A program made the translations under genes and the position numbers. The notes beneath the pieces were generated by a model. It did not search any database. It was not told where the DNA came from and worked only from the letters and a program-made list of their open reading frames with translations. A stretch of 64,000 nucleotides of DNA from the NCBI GenBank assembly GCA_030430495.1, contig JAUIKM010000029.1, positions 1 to 64,000 on the forward strand, given 5' to 3'. The stretch is from a bacterium. Lineage in GTDB: Bacteria; Bacteroidota; Ignavibacteria; Kapaibacteriales; UBA7675. Below, in pieces: positions 26,495 to 35,196 of the stretch (positions are counted from its first letter, which is position 1; every line of letters begins with the position of its first letter).

Positions 26495-27430
26495 CTACAA
26501 CTTCCACTCGCGGTAGCCAAACAGCTGCATTTGGCGTCGCATTGTTGTTAAACCATCGGCGACATTCGAAAAGTTAATGCCCAGATCAGTTTCCGCTTTA
26601 AGCGTTACCAGACCTGCTTTCAATGGTCGTTCAACAGCCGGTTTTAACGACTCCGTTGTAATTGCTTTAATCAGGTTTTCATCAAGTCCATATGTGCGTG
26701 CAATTGCCGTTGCAAAGTCGTAGCGGTTTAAATATTCGGATCCGGCGACGTTGTAAATTCCCTGCCTGCGTTTAACAATTAATTTTTTGATTGCATAGGC
26801 AAGATCGTCGATCAATGTCGGATTGTGAAACTGATCGTTGACGACGCCGAATTCCTGTTTCTGTTGAAGTTTTTCAGAAATCTTGATCACAAAATCAGGT
26901 TTGAACGACATGGTTGCGCCATAGAGGACATTCGTGCGCACTATCGCATATTCAATATTTCCCGTGGCACAGACATTCTCCGCCGCCAGCTTGGATTTAC
27001 CGTAGTAGTTTAGTGGATTCGGCGTTGCTGTTTCCGGATATGGTCCATTCGTACCGTCAAAGATGTAGTCGGTTGAAAGCTGAATCATACGGGAGTCCAG
27101 GATGCGGCACATACCGACGATGTTTTCAACGCCGCGCACGTTAACATTCCAGGCTTCCTGCCGGTTCATTTCACAGTATTCAACATTTGTTAAAGCCGCC
27201 GTATTTATGATCACACTCGGGCGTTCTCTTAAACAGACATCTTTTAACTGTTTGCGAACAGTAAAATCACCCTGGTAAAAAGCAAGTTTGTCGTCGTGTT
27301 CAGAAGTGGGTGTGTTGCGTGAAAGCAGGACAATTCGATGGTCCGTTTCGGTTTTGAGTACACGTGTAATTGCCTCCGCACTGCGGCTGCCGGCGCCGAC
27401 AATCAACACACTTGTTTGTTCTTTTTGCAC
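26495..27430 (-). CDS. RmlD-like NAD(P)-dependent sugar-nucleotide reductase (SDR)
   Basis: This 311-residue protein belongs to the extended SDR family, RmlD substrate-binding branch (dTDP-4-dehydrorhamnose reductase-like). The nucleotide-binding motif near the start is VLIVGAGSRS rather than the usual GxxGxxG. INTAALTNVEYCE, QLSTDYIFDGTNGPYPE and the catalytic YYGKSKLAAE (Tyr-x-x-x-Lys) are all present. No other rhamnose or polysaccharide genes flank it, so the precise substrate is open. It begins with GTG, with AGGA six bases upstream. Confidence 0.8.
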   Translation of the reverse strand: MQKEQTSVLIVGAGSRSAEAITRVLKTETDHRIVLLSRNTPTSEHDDKLAFYQGDFTVRKQLKDVCLRERPSVIINTAALTNVEYCEMNRQEAWNVNVRGVENIVGMCRILDSRMIQLSTDYIFDGTNGPYPETATPNPLNYYGKSKLAAENVCATGNIEYAIVRTNVLYGATMSFKPDFVIKISEKLQQKQEFGVVNDQFHNPTLIDDLAYAIKKLIVKRRQGIYNVAGSEYLNRYDFATAIARTYGLDENLIKAITTESLKPAVERPLKAGLVTLKAETDLGINFSNVADGLTTMRRQMQLFGYREWKL

Positions 27431-27623
27431 GGCCGATCCTCTTGTTATCGCGACGCAGACGACAGATAAACATCGGACACAAACACATCAGAGAGAAACA
27501 GGAGTCTGTGCCGGTTTTAACGCTGCATGTCTTTGCGCCGGAGCTACTGTAAAAAGTCGTAATTTACGTTTTTTTCAGCCAGGCTCCCCCGGATTTCGAT
27601 CCGAAGTAAACGGAGGAATATCA

Positions 27624-29195
27624 ATGCATTGGGCGGATAAAATCGCTAAAAAGGTCGTGCAACTACGACCGGATCGCCAGGAATATGTGTGTGCGGCAGG
27701 CATCAGCCCGTCCGGGGCGGTGCACATCGGTAACTTTCGCGATGTTGCCACCGCGTTCTTTGTCGCAGAAGCTTTAAAAAAGATGGGTAAAAACGCCCGT
27801 CTGCTTTTCTCCTGGGACGACTTTGATCGTTTCCGCAAAGTGCCCAGGAACGTCGATGCCGCCTTTGAACAATACATCGGCATGCCGCTCAGCGCTGTTC
27901 CCGACCCACAAGCCCAGGCTGAGTCCTATGCCGATCGATTTGAACAACAGTTCATCCAGTCGATGAAAACCATGCACATCGACATCGATTACCGCTTCCA
28001 GACCAAAGAATACAAAAGCGGCCGCTACGCCGACGGCATCATCACCGCGCTGCAAAAACGCGGCGAGATCTACGACATCCTCGCTCGTTTCCGAACACAA
28101 CCCTGGGATGAAGAAGAACGCAAACAGTATATCCCGCTGTCCGTGTACTCGGAGAAAACCGGCAAGGACAACACCACAATTCTCGAGCTGTCGGATGACT
28201 GCACAAAAGTGCGCTACCGCTGCAACGAAACAGGTTTTGAACATGATATTGATATCCGCAGCGGCGGCATGTTTAAACTGCCCTGGAAAATCGATTGGCC
28301 CATGCGCTGGGCGGCGGAAGGCGTAACCTTTGAACCGGGCGGCAAAGATCACGCAACGCCCGGGGGCAGTTTTGACGTGGCCAAGGTCATCGCCAAAAAA
28401 ATCTACGGTATCGACGCGCCCATCTTTGAAGGTTATGCCTTTGTTCGCCTGAAAGGTGAAACGTCAAAAATGTCCGGTTCTTCCGGCGTTCTGCTCACGC
28501 CCGGTGATCTTCTTGCTGTCTATCAACCGGAAATCCTGCGTTGGATGTTCGCGCGTTTTGCACCGAATAAAGAGTTCAACATCGCGCTGGATGAAGATGT
28601 TTTAAAGTCATATGATGAGTTCGATCGCGGTTTAAAGCAACTGCGTGAGAACAAAGGCAACCCGGATGCGCTCCGTGCCCTTGAGCTGGCAAGCATTGAA
28701 AACCGCGATATAGTCACGGTTCCCTTCCGTCAACTCTCCAGCTTTGCCCCCATTTTTCAGGGCAATGATCAAAAACTGGCAGATTTCTTGACGCGCATCG
28801 GTACTCCATATGAAGCGGCCGACCTGACAGAACGTCGCCAAAAAGCCGAATCATGGATGCGGTCCTACTCGCCCGAGAGCATCAACGACTTGCGTGAGAC
28901 TCCCAATGCCGAGTACTACGCCGGTCTGGAAGATGAAGAAAAGGGCTGGTTGGAGCGACTGGCAGCAGATTTCAGCACCCATTCCGCGACAATGGAAGAG
29001 TTGAACACACTTCTCTACGCCATTCCAAAACGGGAAGACCTGACAGATGATGAGAAAAAACAGCGTCAACGTCGCTTCTTCACGATTGTCTACAACATGT
29101 TGATCGGCAAAGATGCCGGTCCGCGCATGTCGACATTCCTCTTTGCGCTCGACAAGTCTTCAATCGAGAAGTTGATCAACTTCCAGTCTGCCTGA
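27624..29195 (+). CDS. lysK: Lysyl-tRNA synthetase, class I
   Basis: This 523-residue enzyme attaches lysine to tRNA-Lys. It is the archaeal-type class I form, with PSGAVHIGN (HIGH motif, residues 34-37) and KMSGSSG (KMSKS motif, 282-286) in a Rossmann core, unrelated to the class II enzyme of most bacteria. An alpha-helical anticodon-binding C-terminal half follows. GGAGG five bases before the ATG at 27624 fixes the start. A terminator follows. The divergent RmlD-like gene lies upstream. Confidence 0.93.
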   Translation: MHWADKIAKKVVQLRPDRQEYVCAAGISPSGAVHIGNFRDVATAFFVAEALKKMGKNARLLFSWDDFDRFRKVPRNVDAAFEQYIGMPLSAVPDPQAQAESYADRFEQQFIQSMKTMHIDIDYRFQTKEYKSGRYADGIITALQKRGEIYDILARFRTQPWDEEERKQYIPLSVYSEKTGKDNTTILELSDDCTKVRYRCNETGFEHDIDIRSGGMFKLPWKIDWPMRWAAEGVTFEPGGKDHATPGGSFDVAKVIAKKIYGIDAPIFEGYAFVRLKGETSKMSGSSGVLLTPGDLLAVYQPEILRWMFARFAPNKEFNIALDEDVLKSYDEFDRGLKQLRENKGNPDALRALELASIENRDIVTVPFRQLSSFAPIFQGNDQKLADFLTRIGTPYEAADLTERRQKAESWMRSYSPESINDLRETPNAEYYAGLEDEEKGWLERLAADFSTHSATMEELNTLLYAIPKREDLTDDEKKQRQRRFFTIVYNMLIGKDAGPRMSTFLFALDKSSIEKLINFQSA

Positions 29196-29266
29196 AGTCT
29201 CGAAGTCTGCCTGAAGTCCACGAGTCAAAAGCCTCAAACCGGTCGATAAGCCGAAGTTTTTACCTC

Positions 29267-29298
29267 AAACCGGAGCGTTTCACACTCTCCGGTTTTTT
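29267..29298 (+). terminator. Terminator of lysK
   Basis: AAACCGGAG (29267-29275) pairs with CTCCGGTTT (29287-29295), followed by further T. It lies 72 bases after the lysK stop. Confidence 0.85.
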
Positions 29299-29412
29299 TA
29301 TGCCGGTTTCTAACATTGCATCAAATGTCGCTTAATCCTTCGCTCAAATCATAGTATGCTCCCCTGTTCTGTTGCATATGGAACGGAACACCACCGCAAA
29401 CAACCGCGAAAC

Positions 29413-29428
29413 AGTTCCACGTGGAACA
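29413..29428. promoter_or_regulatory. parS-like site 1
   Basis: AGTTCCACGTGGAACA, one mismatch from the perfect palindrome TGTTCCACGTGGAACA. Confidence 0.75.
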
Positions 29429-29455
29429 AAAAGCCGTCATTTTACCATTGAAACC

Positions 29456-29471
29456 TGTTCCACGTGGAACA
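29456..29471. promoter_or_regulatory. parS-like site 2
   Basis: TGTTCCACGTGGAACA, a perfect 16-bp palindrome. Confidence 0.8.
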
Positions 29472-29519
29472 ATCAATCTCGTTCTTTCGCGGATTTATTC
29501 ACTTCGGTCGCTCCATTCT

Positions 29520-29535
29520 TGTTTCACGTGGGGCA
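29520..29535. promoter_or_regulatory. parS-like site 3, degenerate half
   Basis: TGTTTCACGTGGGGCA. The left half and core are intact but the right half has diverged, so binding may be weak. Confidence 0.55.
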
Positions 29536-29719
29536 CAAACCTGTCCTCCTCTGCCCATTTTCTACCTGGTTCCCCCTGTTCGGCGACGTCGTGTTTCAGA
29601 CTGAGCGAACACCTGTATTTGACGCTGATGTTCTTTGTTTCCATTGTCCCGATTCCTGGACATCCGGACAAGCTACGCCGAGCTACAATCGCTCGATTAG
29701 TTGATTCCGTCTCTCTGGC

Positions 29720-29735
29720 TGTTCCACGTGGAACA
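29720..29735. promoter_or_regulatory. parS-like site 4
   Basis: TGTTCCACGTGGAACA, identical to site 2. Confidence 0.8.
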
Positions 29736-29783
29736 GTTGTTTGCGCTGTTTCCAACTGCAAACCGGGAATTCACCTGTCTGTG

Positions 29784-29799
29784 TGTTTCACGTGGAACA
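29784..29799. promoter_or_regulatory. parS-like site 5
   Basis: TGTTTCACGTGGAACA, one base from the canonical TGTTTCACGTGAAACA. Confidence 0.8.
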
Positions 29800-29924
29800 G
29801 TTGTTGTGTAGCTGGAAACAAGATAAGTCTGGCTACATGGTGGATGTGCGCCGTTTCGGCTTTGAATTGCGTGGGTTCTTAAGCTTGCTGTCTGCGGTGC
29901 TTGAAGGTCATGAGGACTGAAAGG

Positions 29925-29940
29925 CGTTCCACGTGAAACA
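29925..29940. promoter_or_regulatory. parS-like site 6
   Basis: CGTTCCACGTGAAACA, matching the canonical site except at two positions in the left half. Confidence 0.75.
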
Positions 29941-30146
29941 TGAAACGAGTCTGAAGTCCCCAGTTTTAAAGTGAATCAGTCATTGAGTCTTCAGAGTGAA
30001 GCTGAAAGACGGGCTGGAGACTTCCGGCCCGAATTCCCGGGATTGACGCAAGAAATCGGGGTTTCTGGCCCGGTGATAAACAAAAATGGCCTTTTTAGGC
30101 TGTTTTCGGGGGAAATGCCAGGTCAGAGAGGAATGTACACGGAAAA

Positions 30147-32006
30147 CTAGCGTAGATAGACGGTCAGAATCGAGACGTCGGCAGCGGAAACGCCGGCGAT
30201 GCGCGACGCCTGTCCGAGTGACTGCGGACGAATCTTGCTCAGCTTCTCGCGTGCTTCGTTGGAGAGCGACTTTAAATTGTCGTAATCGAAGTTGTCCGGA
30301 ATTCTCTTCTCTTCGTTGGCCTGGAATCGTTCAATGTCACGCATTTGGCGATCAATGTAGCCCTTGTATTTGATCTCGGTTTCCGCCAGCGTGACCGTTT
30401 CGTTGTGGTTTATATCTTCAAGTTCCTGCAAGCTTTCATCATCATTCTGTAGCAAACCCGCCAGACGAACCTGCCCCCGACGTGTAAGCAGCGCCATTTG
30501 CGTGCTCTGTTCAATCTGTTTTTCGCGAACTGATTCAAGATAGGGATTGACGGACGCCGGTTTGAGTTTGATTTTGTCCGCCAGCTCGACAAATCGATCT
30601 ACGCGATCCCAGCGCGTGCGGCTTGTTTCCATCGCCGTATCCCCTATCAAACCGAAGCGATGCCCGTATTTCATCAGGCGCTTGTCCGCATTGTCCTGGC
30701 GCAGCACCAGTCTGTACTCGGCAAGTGAAGTGAAAATGCGGTAGGGTTCCTCGGTGTTTTTGTTCACCAGATCGTCGATCATCACGCCGATATACGCCTC
30801 GGAACGGCGCAGGTGAAACTCGCCTTCGCCACGCAATTTTAAAGCGGCATTGATGCCCGCCACCAGTCCCTGCGACGCCGCTTCCTCGTAACCCGACGTG
30901 CCGTTGATCTGACCGGCAAAATACAAACCCGCGATGGCCTTGGTTTCCAGGCTGAAACGCAGCTGATACGGGAAGAAAAAGTCGTACTCAACCGCATAAC
31001 CCGGCCGGATAAACTCGGCGCGCTCCAGCCCCGCAATACTGCGGATGCCGCGCAGCTGCACGTCCTCCGGCAAACTGGTCGAGAAACCATTGACGTAGAC
31101 GGAATTGGTCTGCATGCCCTCCGGCTCCAGCACGATCAGATGTGAGTCGCGGTCGGCAAATCGATTGATCTTGTCCTCAACCGACGGGCAGTAGCGCGGC
31201 CCCGCCGCCTTGATCCGCCCCGTAAACATCGGCGACTGGTCAAAACCTTCGCGCAGAATATCGTGTGTGGTCGGATTTGTCGCCGTGGCGTAACACATGA
31301 CTTTGTTGGCGACGGCGTCCGTCAGGTACGAAAAAGGCTGCGGATCTTCGTCGCCCGGATGCAATTCACACACGTCGTAGTTGATCGAATCGGCGTCCAG
31401 GCGCGGCGGCGTGCCCGTTTTCAGGCGTCCTTTTTCCAGGCCGTAGCCGGCCAGCAGGTCGGAAATAAGCGTGGCGCTTTTCTCGCCGATGCGGCCGCCG
31501 TCCGTGCGGCACATGCCCGTGTGCATCACGCCGTTCAGGAAAGTACCCGAACACAGAATCACCGCTTTGCACAAAATCTCTTCATTGTCCTCCGTGCGCA
31601 CGCCGACAATGCGGTCGTGTTTCACGAGAATCTCCACGACTTTGCCGCGCACGATGGTCAGATTGGCGGTGGATTCCAGCAGCTCGCGGGCGTACTGCGG
31701 GTAAAGTGCGATGTCGTTTTGCGCGCGCGGCGACCAGACCGCCGGACCTTTCGAGCGATTGAGCATCTTGAATTGCAGTCCGCTGCGGTCCGCCAGCCGG
31801 CCCATCACCCCGCCGAGCGCGTCGATTTCTTTGACCAGGTGTCCCTTGGCCGAACCGCCGATGGACGGATTACAGGACAATCGCCCGATCGCATTCGGGT
31901 CCATCGTCACAATAGCCGTGGCGACGCCCATGCGCGCCGCGGCCATCGAAGCTTCAATTCCGGCGTGGCCGCCGCCGATTACCACGACATCAAATCGATT
32001 TTGCAT
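30147..32006 (-). CDS. mnmG: tRNA uridine-5-carboxymethylaminomethyl modification enzyme MnmG
   Basis: This 619-residue FAD protein works with MnmE to add the carboxymethylaminomethyl group to the wobble uridine of certain tRNAs. The dinucleotide-binding motif GGGHAGIEA starts at residue 11. Other family landmarks are NPSIGGSAKGHLVKEIDALGG, GTPPRLD, the catalytic Cys in NRSKGPAVWSPRAQ-adjacent and CPSVEDK segments, and the C-terminal helical domain. The length is normal. The gene (historically gidA) is frequently close to replication origins, which fits the parS cluster at its 3' side. Confidence 0.97.
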   Translation of the reverse strand: MQNRFDVVVIGGGHAGIEASMAAARMGVATAIVTMDPNAIGRLSCNPSIGGSAKGHLVKEIDALGGVMGRLADRSGLQFKMLNRSKGPAVWSPRAQNDIALYPQYARELLESTANLTIVRGKVVEILVKHDRIVGVRTEDNEEILCKAVILCSGTFLNGVMHTGMCRTDGGRIGEKSATLISDLLAGYGLEKGRLKTGTPPRLDADSINYDVCELHPGDEDPQPFSYLTDAVANKVMCYATATNPTTHDILREGFDQSPMFTGRIKAAGPRYCPSVEDKINRFADRDSHLIVLEPEGMQTNSVYVNGFSTSLPEDVQLRGIRSIAGLERAEFIRPGYAVEYDFFFPYQLRFSLETKAIAGLYFAGQINGTSGYEEAASQGLVAGINAALKLRGEGEFHLRRSEAYIGVMIDDLVNKNTEEPYRIFTSLAEYRLVLRQDNADKRLMKYGHRFGLIGDTAMETSRTRWDRVDRFVELADKIKLKPASVNPYLESVREKQIEQSTQMALLTRRGQVRLAGLLQNDDESLQELEDINHNETVTLAETEIKYKGYIDRQMRDIERFQANEEKRIPDNFDYDNLKSLSNEAREKLSKIRPQSLGQASRIAGVSAADVSILTVYLR

Positions 32007-32085
32007 CCCGAATAGCCCGCATATTTTTCACAGATCAGCATATAATACGCCCAGGCCCGTGCAAAATTGCAAAATATAAGGCCTT

Positions 32086-32109
32086 CATCCCCCTGTTTTC
32101 AAGGGGGTG
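32086..32109. other. Intergenic hairpin between GNAT gene and mnmG
   Basis: CATCCCCCT (32086-32094) pairs with AGGGGGTG (32102-32109) around a 7-base loop, with one bulged base. There is no T-run on the minus strand, so it is at best a weak terminator or a processing signal. Confidence 0.4.
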
Positions 32110-32156
32110 AAATTGCTGTAAGTTGTTGATTTTAAATGAATTGTGGTTGCAGTTTT

Positions 32157-32687
32157 TCAGAGGAGACGAATCATGAGCAATTCGTCGATATAGCTGTCCG
32201 GACCGAGCTTTAAAGCGCGAACTTCCGCGCCGTACTGGATAAATCCCAGTTTGCGGTAGAGCGCCTGGCCGTCGAGGTTGGACGAAGCCACGCGCACGAG
32301 CACCTGTTCACAACCGGCGTCCTCTTTGGCAATTTCGAGCACATCCTCGATCAAATTCGTGGCCAGCCCCTTGCCGCGGTAATTCGTGGAAACGTACACG
32401 CTCCAGATATAACCTTTGTGGCGCTGTTTGGGCAGGTTGGTCTGAATGGAAAAGCCGGCCATGCCGACCATGGCGTCCTGCTCCGTGAACGCGCCCAGCA
32501 CAAAATCGAAGGGATAGTTCAGGATGCGCTCAAACAACTGCTCTTTGTTAAGTATGGAAAGCGCGCGGTAGGATTCGTAGTCCGAGCCGTAGATCTCAGG
32601 TGTGTTGAAAAGTGCTTCGGTCTGGAATTCAACGAAATCGTTGAACTCGTTTTCCTCAACCGGTCGGATCGAAATTGTTTCGTTCAT
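32157..32687 (-). CDS. GNAT family N-acetyltransferase
   Basis: This 176-residue protein has the GNAT fold. The acetyl-CoA-binding motif A is IWSVYVSTNYRGKGLATNLIEDVLE (R/Q-x-x-G-x-G/A as RGKGLA), and the C-terminal strand and helix LVRVASSNLDGQALYRKLGFIQYG is typical of protein or small-molecule acetyltransferases. The substrate is unknown. It lies between mnmE and mnmG on the same strand and may be cotranscribed with them. Confidence 0.88.
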   Translation of the reverse strand: MNETISIRPVEENEFNDFVEFQTEALFNTPEIYGSDYESYRALSILNKEQLFERILNYPFDFVLGAFTEQDAMVGMAGFSIQTNLPKQRHKGYIWSVYVSTNYRGKGLATNLIEDVLEIAKEDAGCEQVLVRVASSNLDGQALYRKLGFIQYGAEVRALKLGPDSYIDELLMIRLL

Positions 32688-33024
32688 CCCTAAATTTAAG
32701 AAATCGCAACGTCAAAAAATATCTCCTCGTGCATCGGACGAACATTTTTACGCTGCCCGGTCTTCCCGTTTCACAACGGTCCGATCGCTCATTTGCTGGT
32801 TTTTTGGCCGATCCCGCGGCCGAATCACAGCTGCCCGCCGATTTTGATCGGTCCTTTGCCGCGCCCGATTTCAGAATACGCTGCGCCTCTACCGTTTCCG
32901 ACTTAAACAACAGCCGTCGGAAAAAGCCCTTTAAATCCGCTTTTGTTAGTCCTGCGATGATCCGGTCCGCGTCCCGCGGTGAGAAACTTTCTTAAACAGG
33001 AACAGCTGTGTGTAGAGCCTTAAA

Positions 33025-34389
33025 CTATTTGCCGATGCAGAAACGCGAGAACACTTCAGTGAGCAAATCCTCGCTCCAGTTGTCGCCGGTGATTTCTCCG
33101 AGTGTTTTCAGCGCCAGGCGCACGTCCACCGCGATAAACTCATTGGAGGGCGCATTCTCAATCGACGTCATCGCATTGTTAATCGACTCGATCACCTGCT
33201 GCAACAAACCTACGTGGCGATCATTTATCAGCACATCGTTAACGCGCGCCGAACTGCTCGTGGCAAGTTCCACCAGCTGAGCGCGTAAGGCGTCGAGTCC
33301 CTCGCCCTTGTTGGCGGAAATAAAGAGGTCGTCGCGCGTTTGTTTAAGTTCATCGGCCGTTTGTTTAACAAGATCGACTTTGTTTTGCACCGTCAGAACT
33401 TCGACCGCCCCAAAGCGCGCGCGCATGGATTCGGCCAGTTCGTCCGAGTGCGCCGCACCCGCGCTTGCATCGTTGATCACCAGAACGCAATTGGATTGTT
33501 CCACGATTGACTCGGCCAGTTGAATTCCCTCAATTTCGATCTGGTCGTCGCTGCTGCGCATGCCGGCAGTGTCGTAGAGTTTAAAGGCGATGCCTTCCAT
33601 GTGCAGCGTCTCTTCCAGGTAGTCGCGCGTCGTTCCCGGCGTGTCCGATACAATTGCGCGCCGGCGACCGAGCAGGGCGTTCATCAGTGAGGATTTGCCG
33701 GCATTCGGGAAACCGATCAGGCCGACGTGATAGCCGTTCCGCAAAATATGTGCAGATTCGTAGGACTCGGTCAGTTCGCGGCAAACCTGACCGATTTCGT
33801 CGAGTTGGCGGCGCAGGTCGTTTTTGTCGACAAATTCGAGGTCTTCCTCACTGAAGTCCAGTTCCAATTCGAGCAGTCCACAGACGTCCATGAGCCGGTT
33901 GCGGATCTCCGCGAGTCGCCTTGTGAACCCGCCCGTCAGTTGCCGCGCCGCGGCCTGTGCGCCCGGCGTTGATACGGCGTGGATCACGTCTGCGACAGCT
34001 TCCACCTGGGTAAGATCCAGTTTGTTGTTCAGGAAAGCCCGTTTGGTGAATTCGCCCGGTTCCGCCGGCCGCGCTCCCTGCCGCACAAGCGCTGCGACGA
34101 TGTTGCGGGCCACGATTTGCCCGCCGTGGCAGCCGATTTCCACGCTGTCCTCGCCCGTGTACGAGCGCGGCGCCCGGAATACCGATGCGGTCACCGTGTC
34201 GACAATCGAGTCGCCGTCGACAAATGCGGCGTAGTGAATAGTGTGTCCATCCGCTTGGGAGAGATCCGTGCGGCTTCGCAGGCAGGGCTGAACAAGATCG
34301 AAGGCGGCGGGCCCGGAAACGCGAATAACGGCAAGACCCCCGGTTCCCGGCGGCGTGGCCAGCGCACAGATAGTATCGGCAACAAGCAT
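33025..34389 (-). CDS. mnmE: tRNA modification GTPase MnmE
   Basis: This 454-residue protein has an N-terminal tetrahydrofolate-binding domain (from DTICALATPPGTGGLAVIR), a helical domain and an inserted G domain with G1 GFPNAGKSS (226-234), G2 TPGTTRDYLEE, G3 DTAGMRSS and G4 QNKVD. It ends in the invariant FCIGK with the catalytic Cys. With MnmG it modifies wobble uridines. The start MLVADTICA was chosen from family conservation. It lies only 12 bases from the probable start of the divergent birA gene. Confidence 0.97.
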   Translation of the reverse strand: MLVADTICALATPPGTGGLAVIRVSGPAAFDLVQPCLRSRTDLSQADGHTIHYAAFVDGDSIVDTVTASVFRAPRSYTGEDSVEIGCHGGQIVARNIVAALVRQGARPAEPGEFTKRAFLNNKLDLTQVEAVADVIHAVSTPGAQAAARQLTGGFTRRLAEIRNRLMDVCGLLELELDFSEEDLEFVDKNDLRRQLDEIGQVCRELTESYESAHILRNGYHVGLIGFPNAGKSSLMNALLGRRRAIVSDTPGTTRDYLEETLHMEGIAFKLYDTAGMRSSDDQIEIEGIQLAESIVEQSNCVLVINDASAGAAHSDELAESMRARFGAVEVLTVQNKVDLVKQTADELKQTRDDLFISANKGEGLDALRAQLVELATSSSARVNDVLINDRHVGLLQQVIESINNAMTSIENAPSNEFIAVDVRLALKTLGEITGDNWSEDLLTEVFSRFCIGK

Positions 34390-34401
34390 TCTATATCGTC
34401 C

Positions 34402-35196
34402 GTGAATAACTCCAATGATGCGGCGCTGATCCACAATACGCAGTTTCAGCGCTTCCACTTCCACAGAATCTCCTCGACGAACGACTATGCGCGTGAATTA
34501 CTGCGCGACAAGTCGCACGTCATCGTTACCTCCGATTTTCAGTGGCAGGGGCGCGGCCGCAACCAGACGAACTGGGTCGGCGAGCACGGCGAAAATGTCT
34601 ATTGTTCTTTCGGCATCCGCCACCGAACCAGTCCGCCGCTGGGCGCGCTGATAGCTTTCCAGGCCGCGGGCTGCCTGGCCGCCATGACGGCCATTCAGCA
34701 GCACGCCGAAAAAATCGAACTGCGCCTCAAGTATCCGAACGACATCTACGCCGAACTGCCCGAGGGCGGCTGGCGCAAACTCTGCGGCGTGCTTGTCGAG
34801 CACGAATTCCTCGGCAGCGCCTGTGTTTCCACCGTTCTGGGCGTCGGCATCAATATTAACCAGCGCAGTTTCGGCTCCGCCCTGTCGCACAAAGCCGCCT
34901 CGCTGCATCAGCTCGGCTATTCCGTCGACATCGATCACATTGCCGAGTCGCTTATCCAGAATATTTCGTTCCTGCTGACGCGCAGTGCTTCCAACCTGAT
35001 GCAGGCATGGAAACAGGAGCTGGACATCGTCGGCCGCCGCGTTTCTCTCCTGGCCGACGGCAGCGACTGGAATGTACTCGACATGCTGACGGACGGGCGT
35101 TTGCATCTGCGCAGCGCCGAGGGCGACGGCGAACGATTTATCGACAACGGCGATTCCATTCTGTACGACCTCCAACCCGGGAGCGCCCGCTCATGA
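34402..35196 (+). CDS. birA: Biotin--[acetyl-CoA-carboxylase] ligase
   Basis: This roughly 264-residue protein activates biotin to biotinyl-AMP and joins it to the carrier lysine of biotin carboxylases. Visible motifs are ISSTNDYARELL, the biotin loop QWQGRGRNQTNWVGEHGENVYCSF, LKYPNDIY and LCGVLVEHEF, then GVGININQ. The N-terminal repressor-type helix-turn-helix of E. coli BirA is absent, so it should be a pure ligase. No ATG fits; GTG at 34402 is the likely start. The stop overlaps the coaX start. Confidence 0.88.
   Translation: MNNSNDAALIHNTQFQRFHFHRISSTNDYARELLRDKSHVIVTSDFQWQGRGRNQTNWVGEHGENVYCSFGIRHRTSPPLGALIAFQAAGCLAAMTAIQQHAEKIELRLKYPNDIYAELPEGGWRKLCGVLVEHEFLGSACVSTVLGVGININQRSFGSALSHKAASLHQLGYSVDIDHIAESLIQNISFLLTRSASNLMQAWKQELDIVGRRVSLLADGSDWNVLDMLTDGRLHLRSAEGDGERFIDNGDSILYDLQPGSARS

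Larger units (their letters stand above)
29413..29940. repeat. Cluster of six parS-like centromere sites
   Basis: Between the convergent lysK and mnmG genes, six 16-bp copies of the palindrome TGTTYCACGTGRAACA occur within 530 bases. ParB binds such sites, and ParA then moves the origin region to the cell poles. Start-to-start spacing is 43, 64, 200, 64 and 141 bases. The surrounding 950 bases have no credible gene. parA and parB are not in the window. Confidence 0.85.

Noticed and set aside
29372-29882. Plus-strand open frames of 110 and 153 codons
   Set aside because: They run through the parS palindromes, so the repeated 'VPRGT' peptides come from the DNA motif and not from a protein.
32656-32995. 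Short frames on both strands upstream of the GNAT gene
   Set aside because: No motif or ribosome binding site; they overlap each other and the intergenic region.
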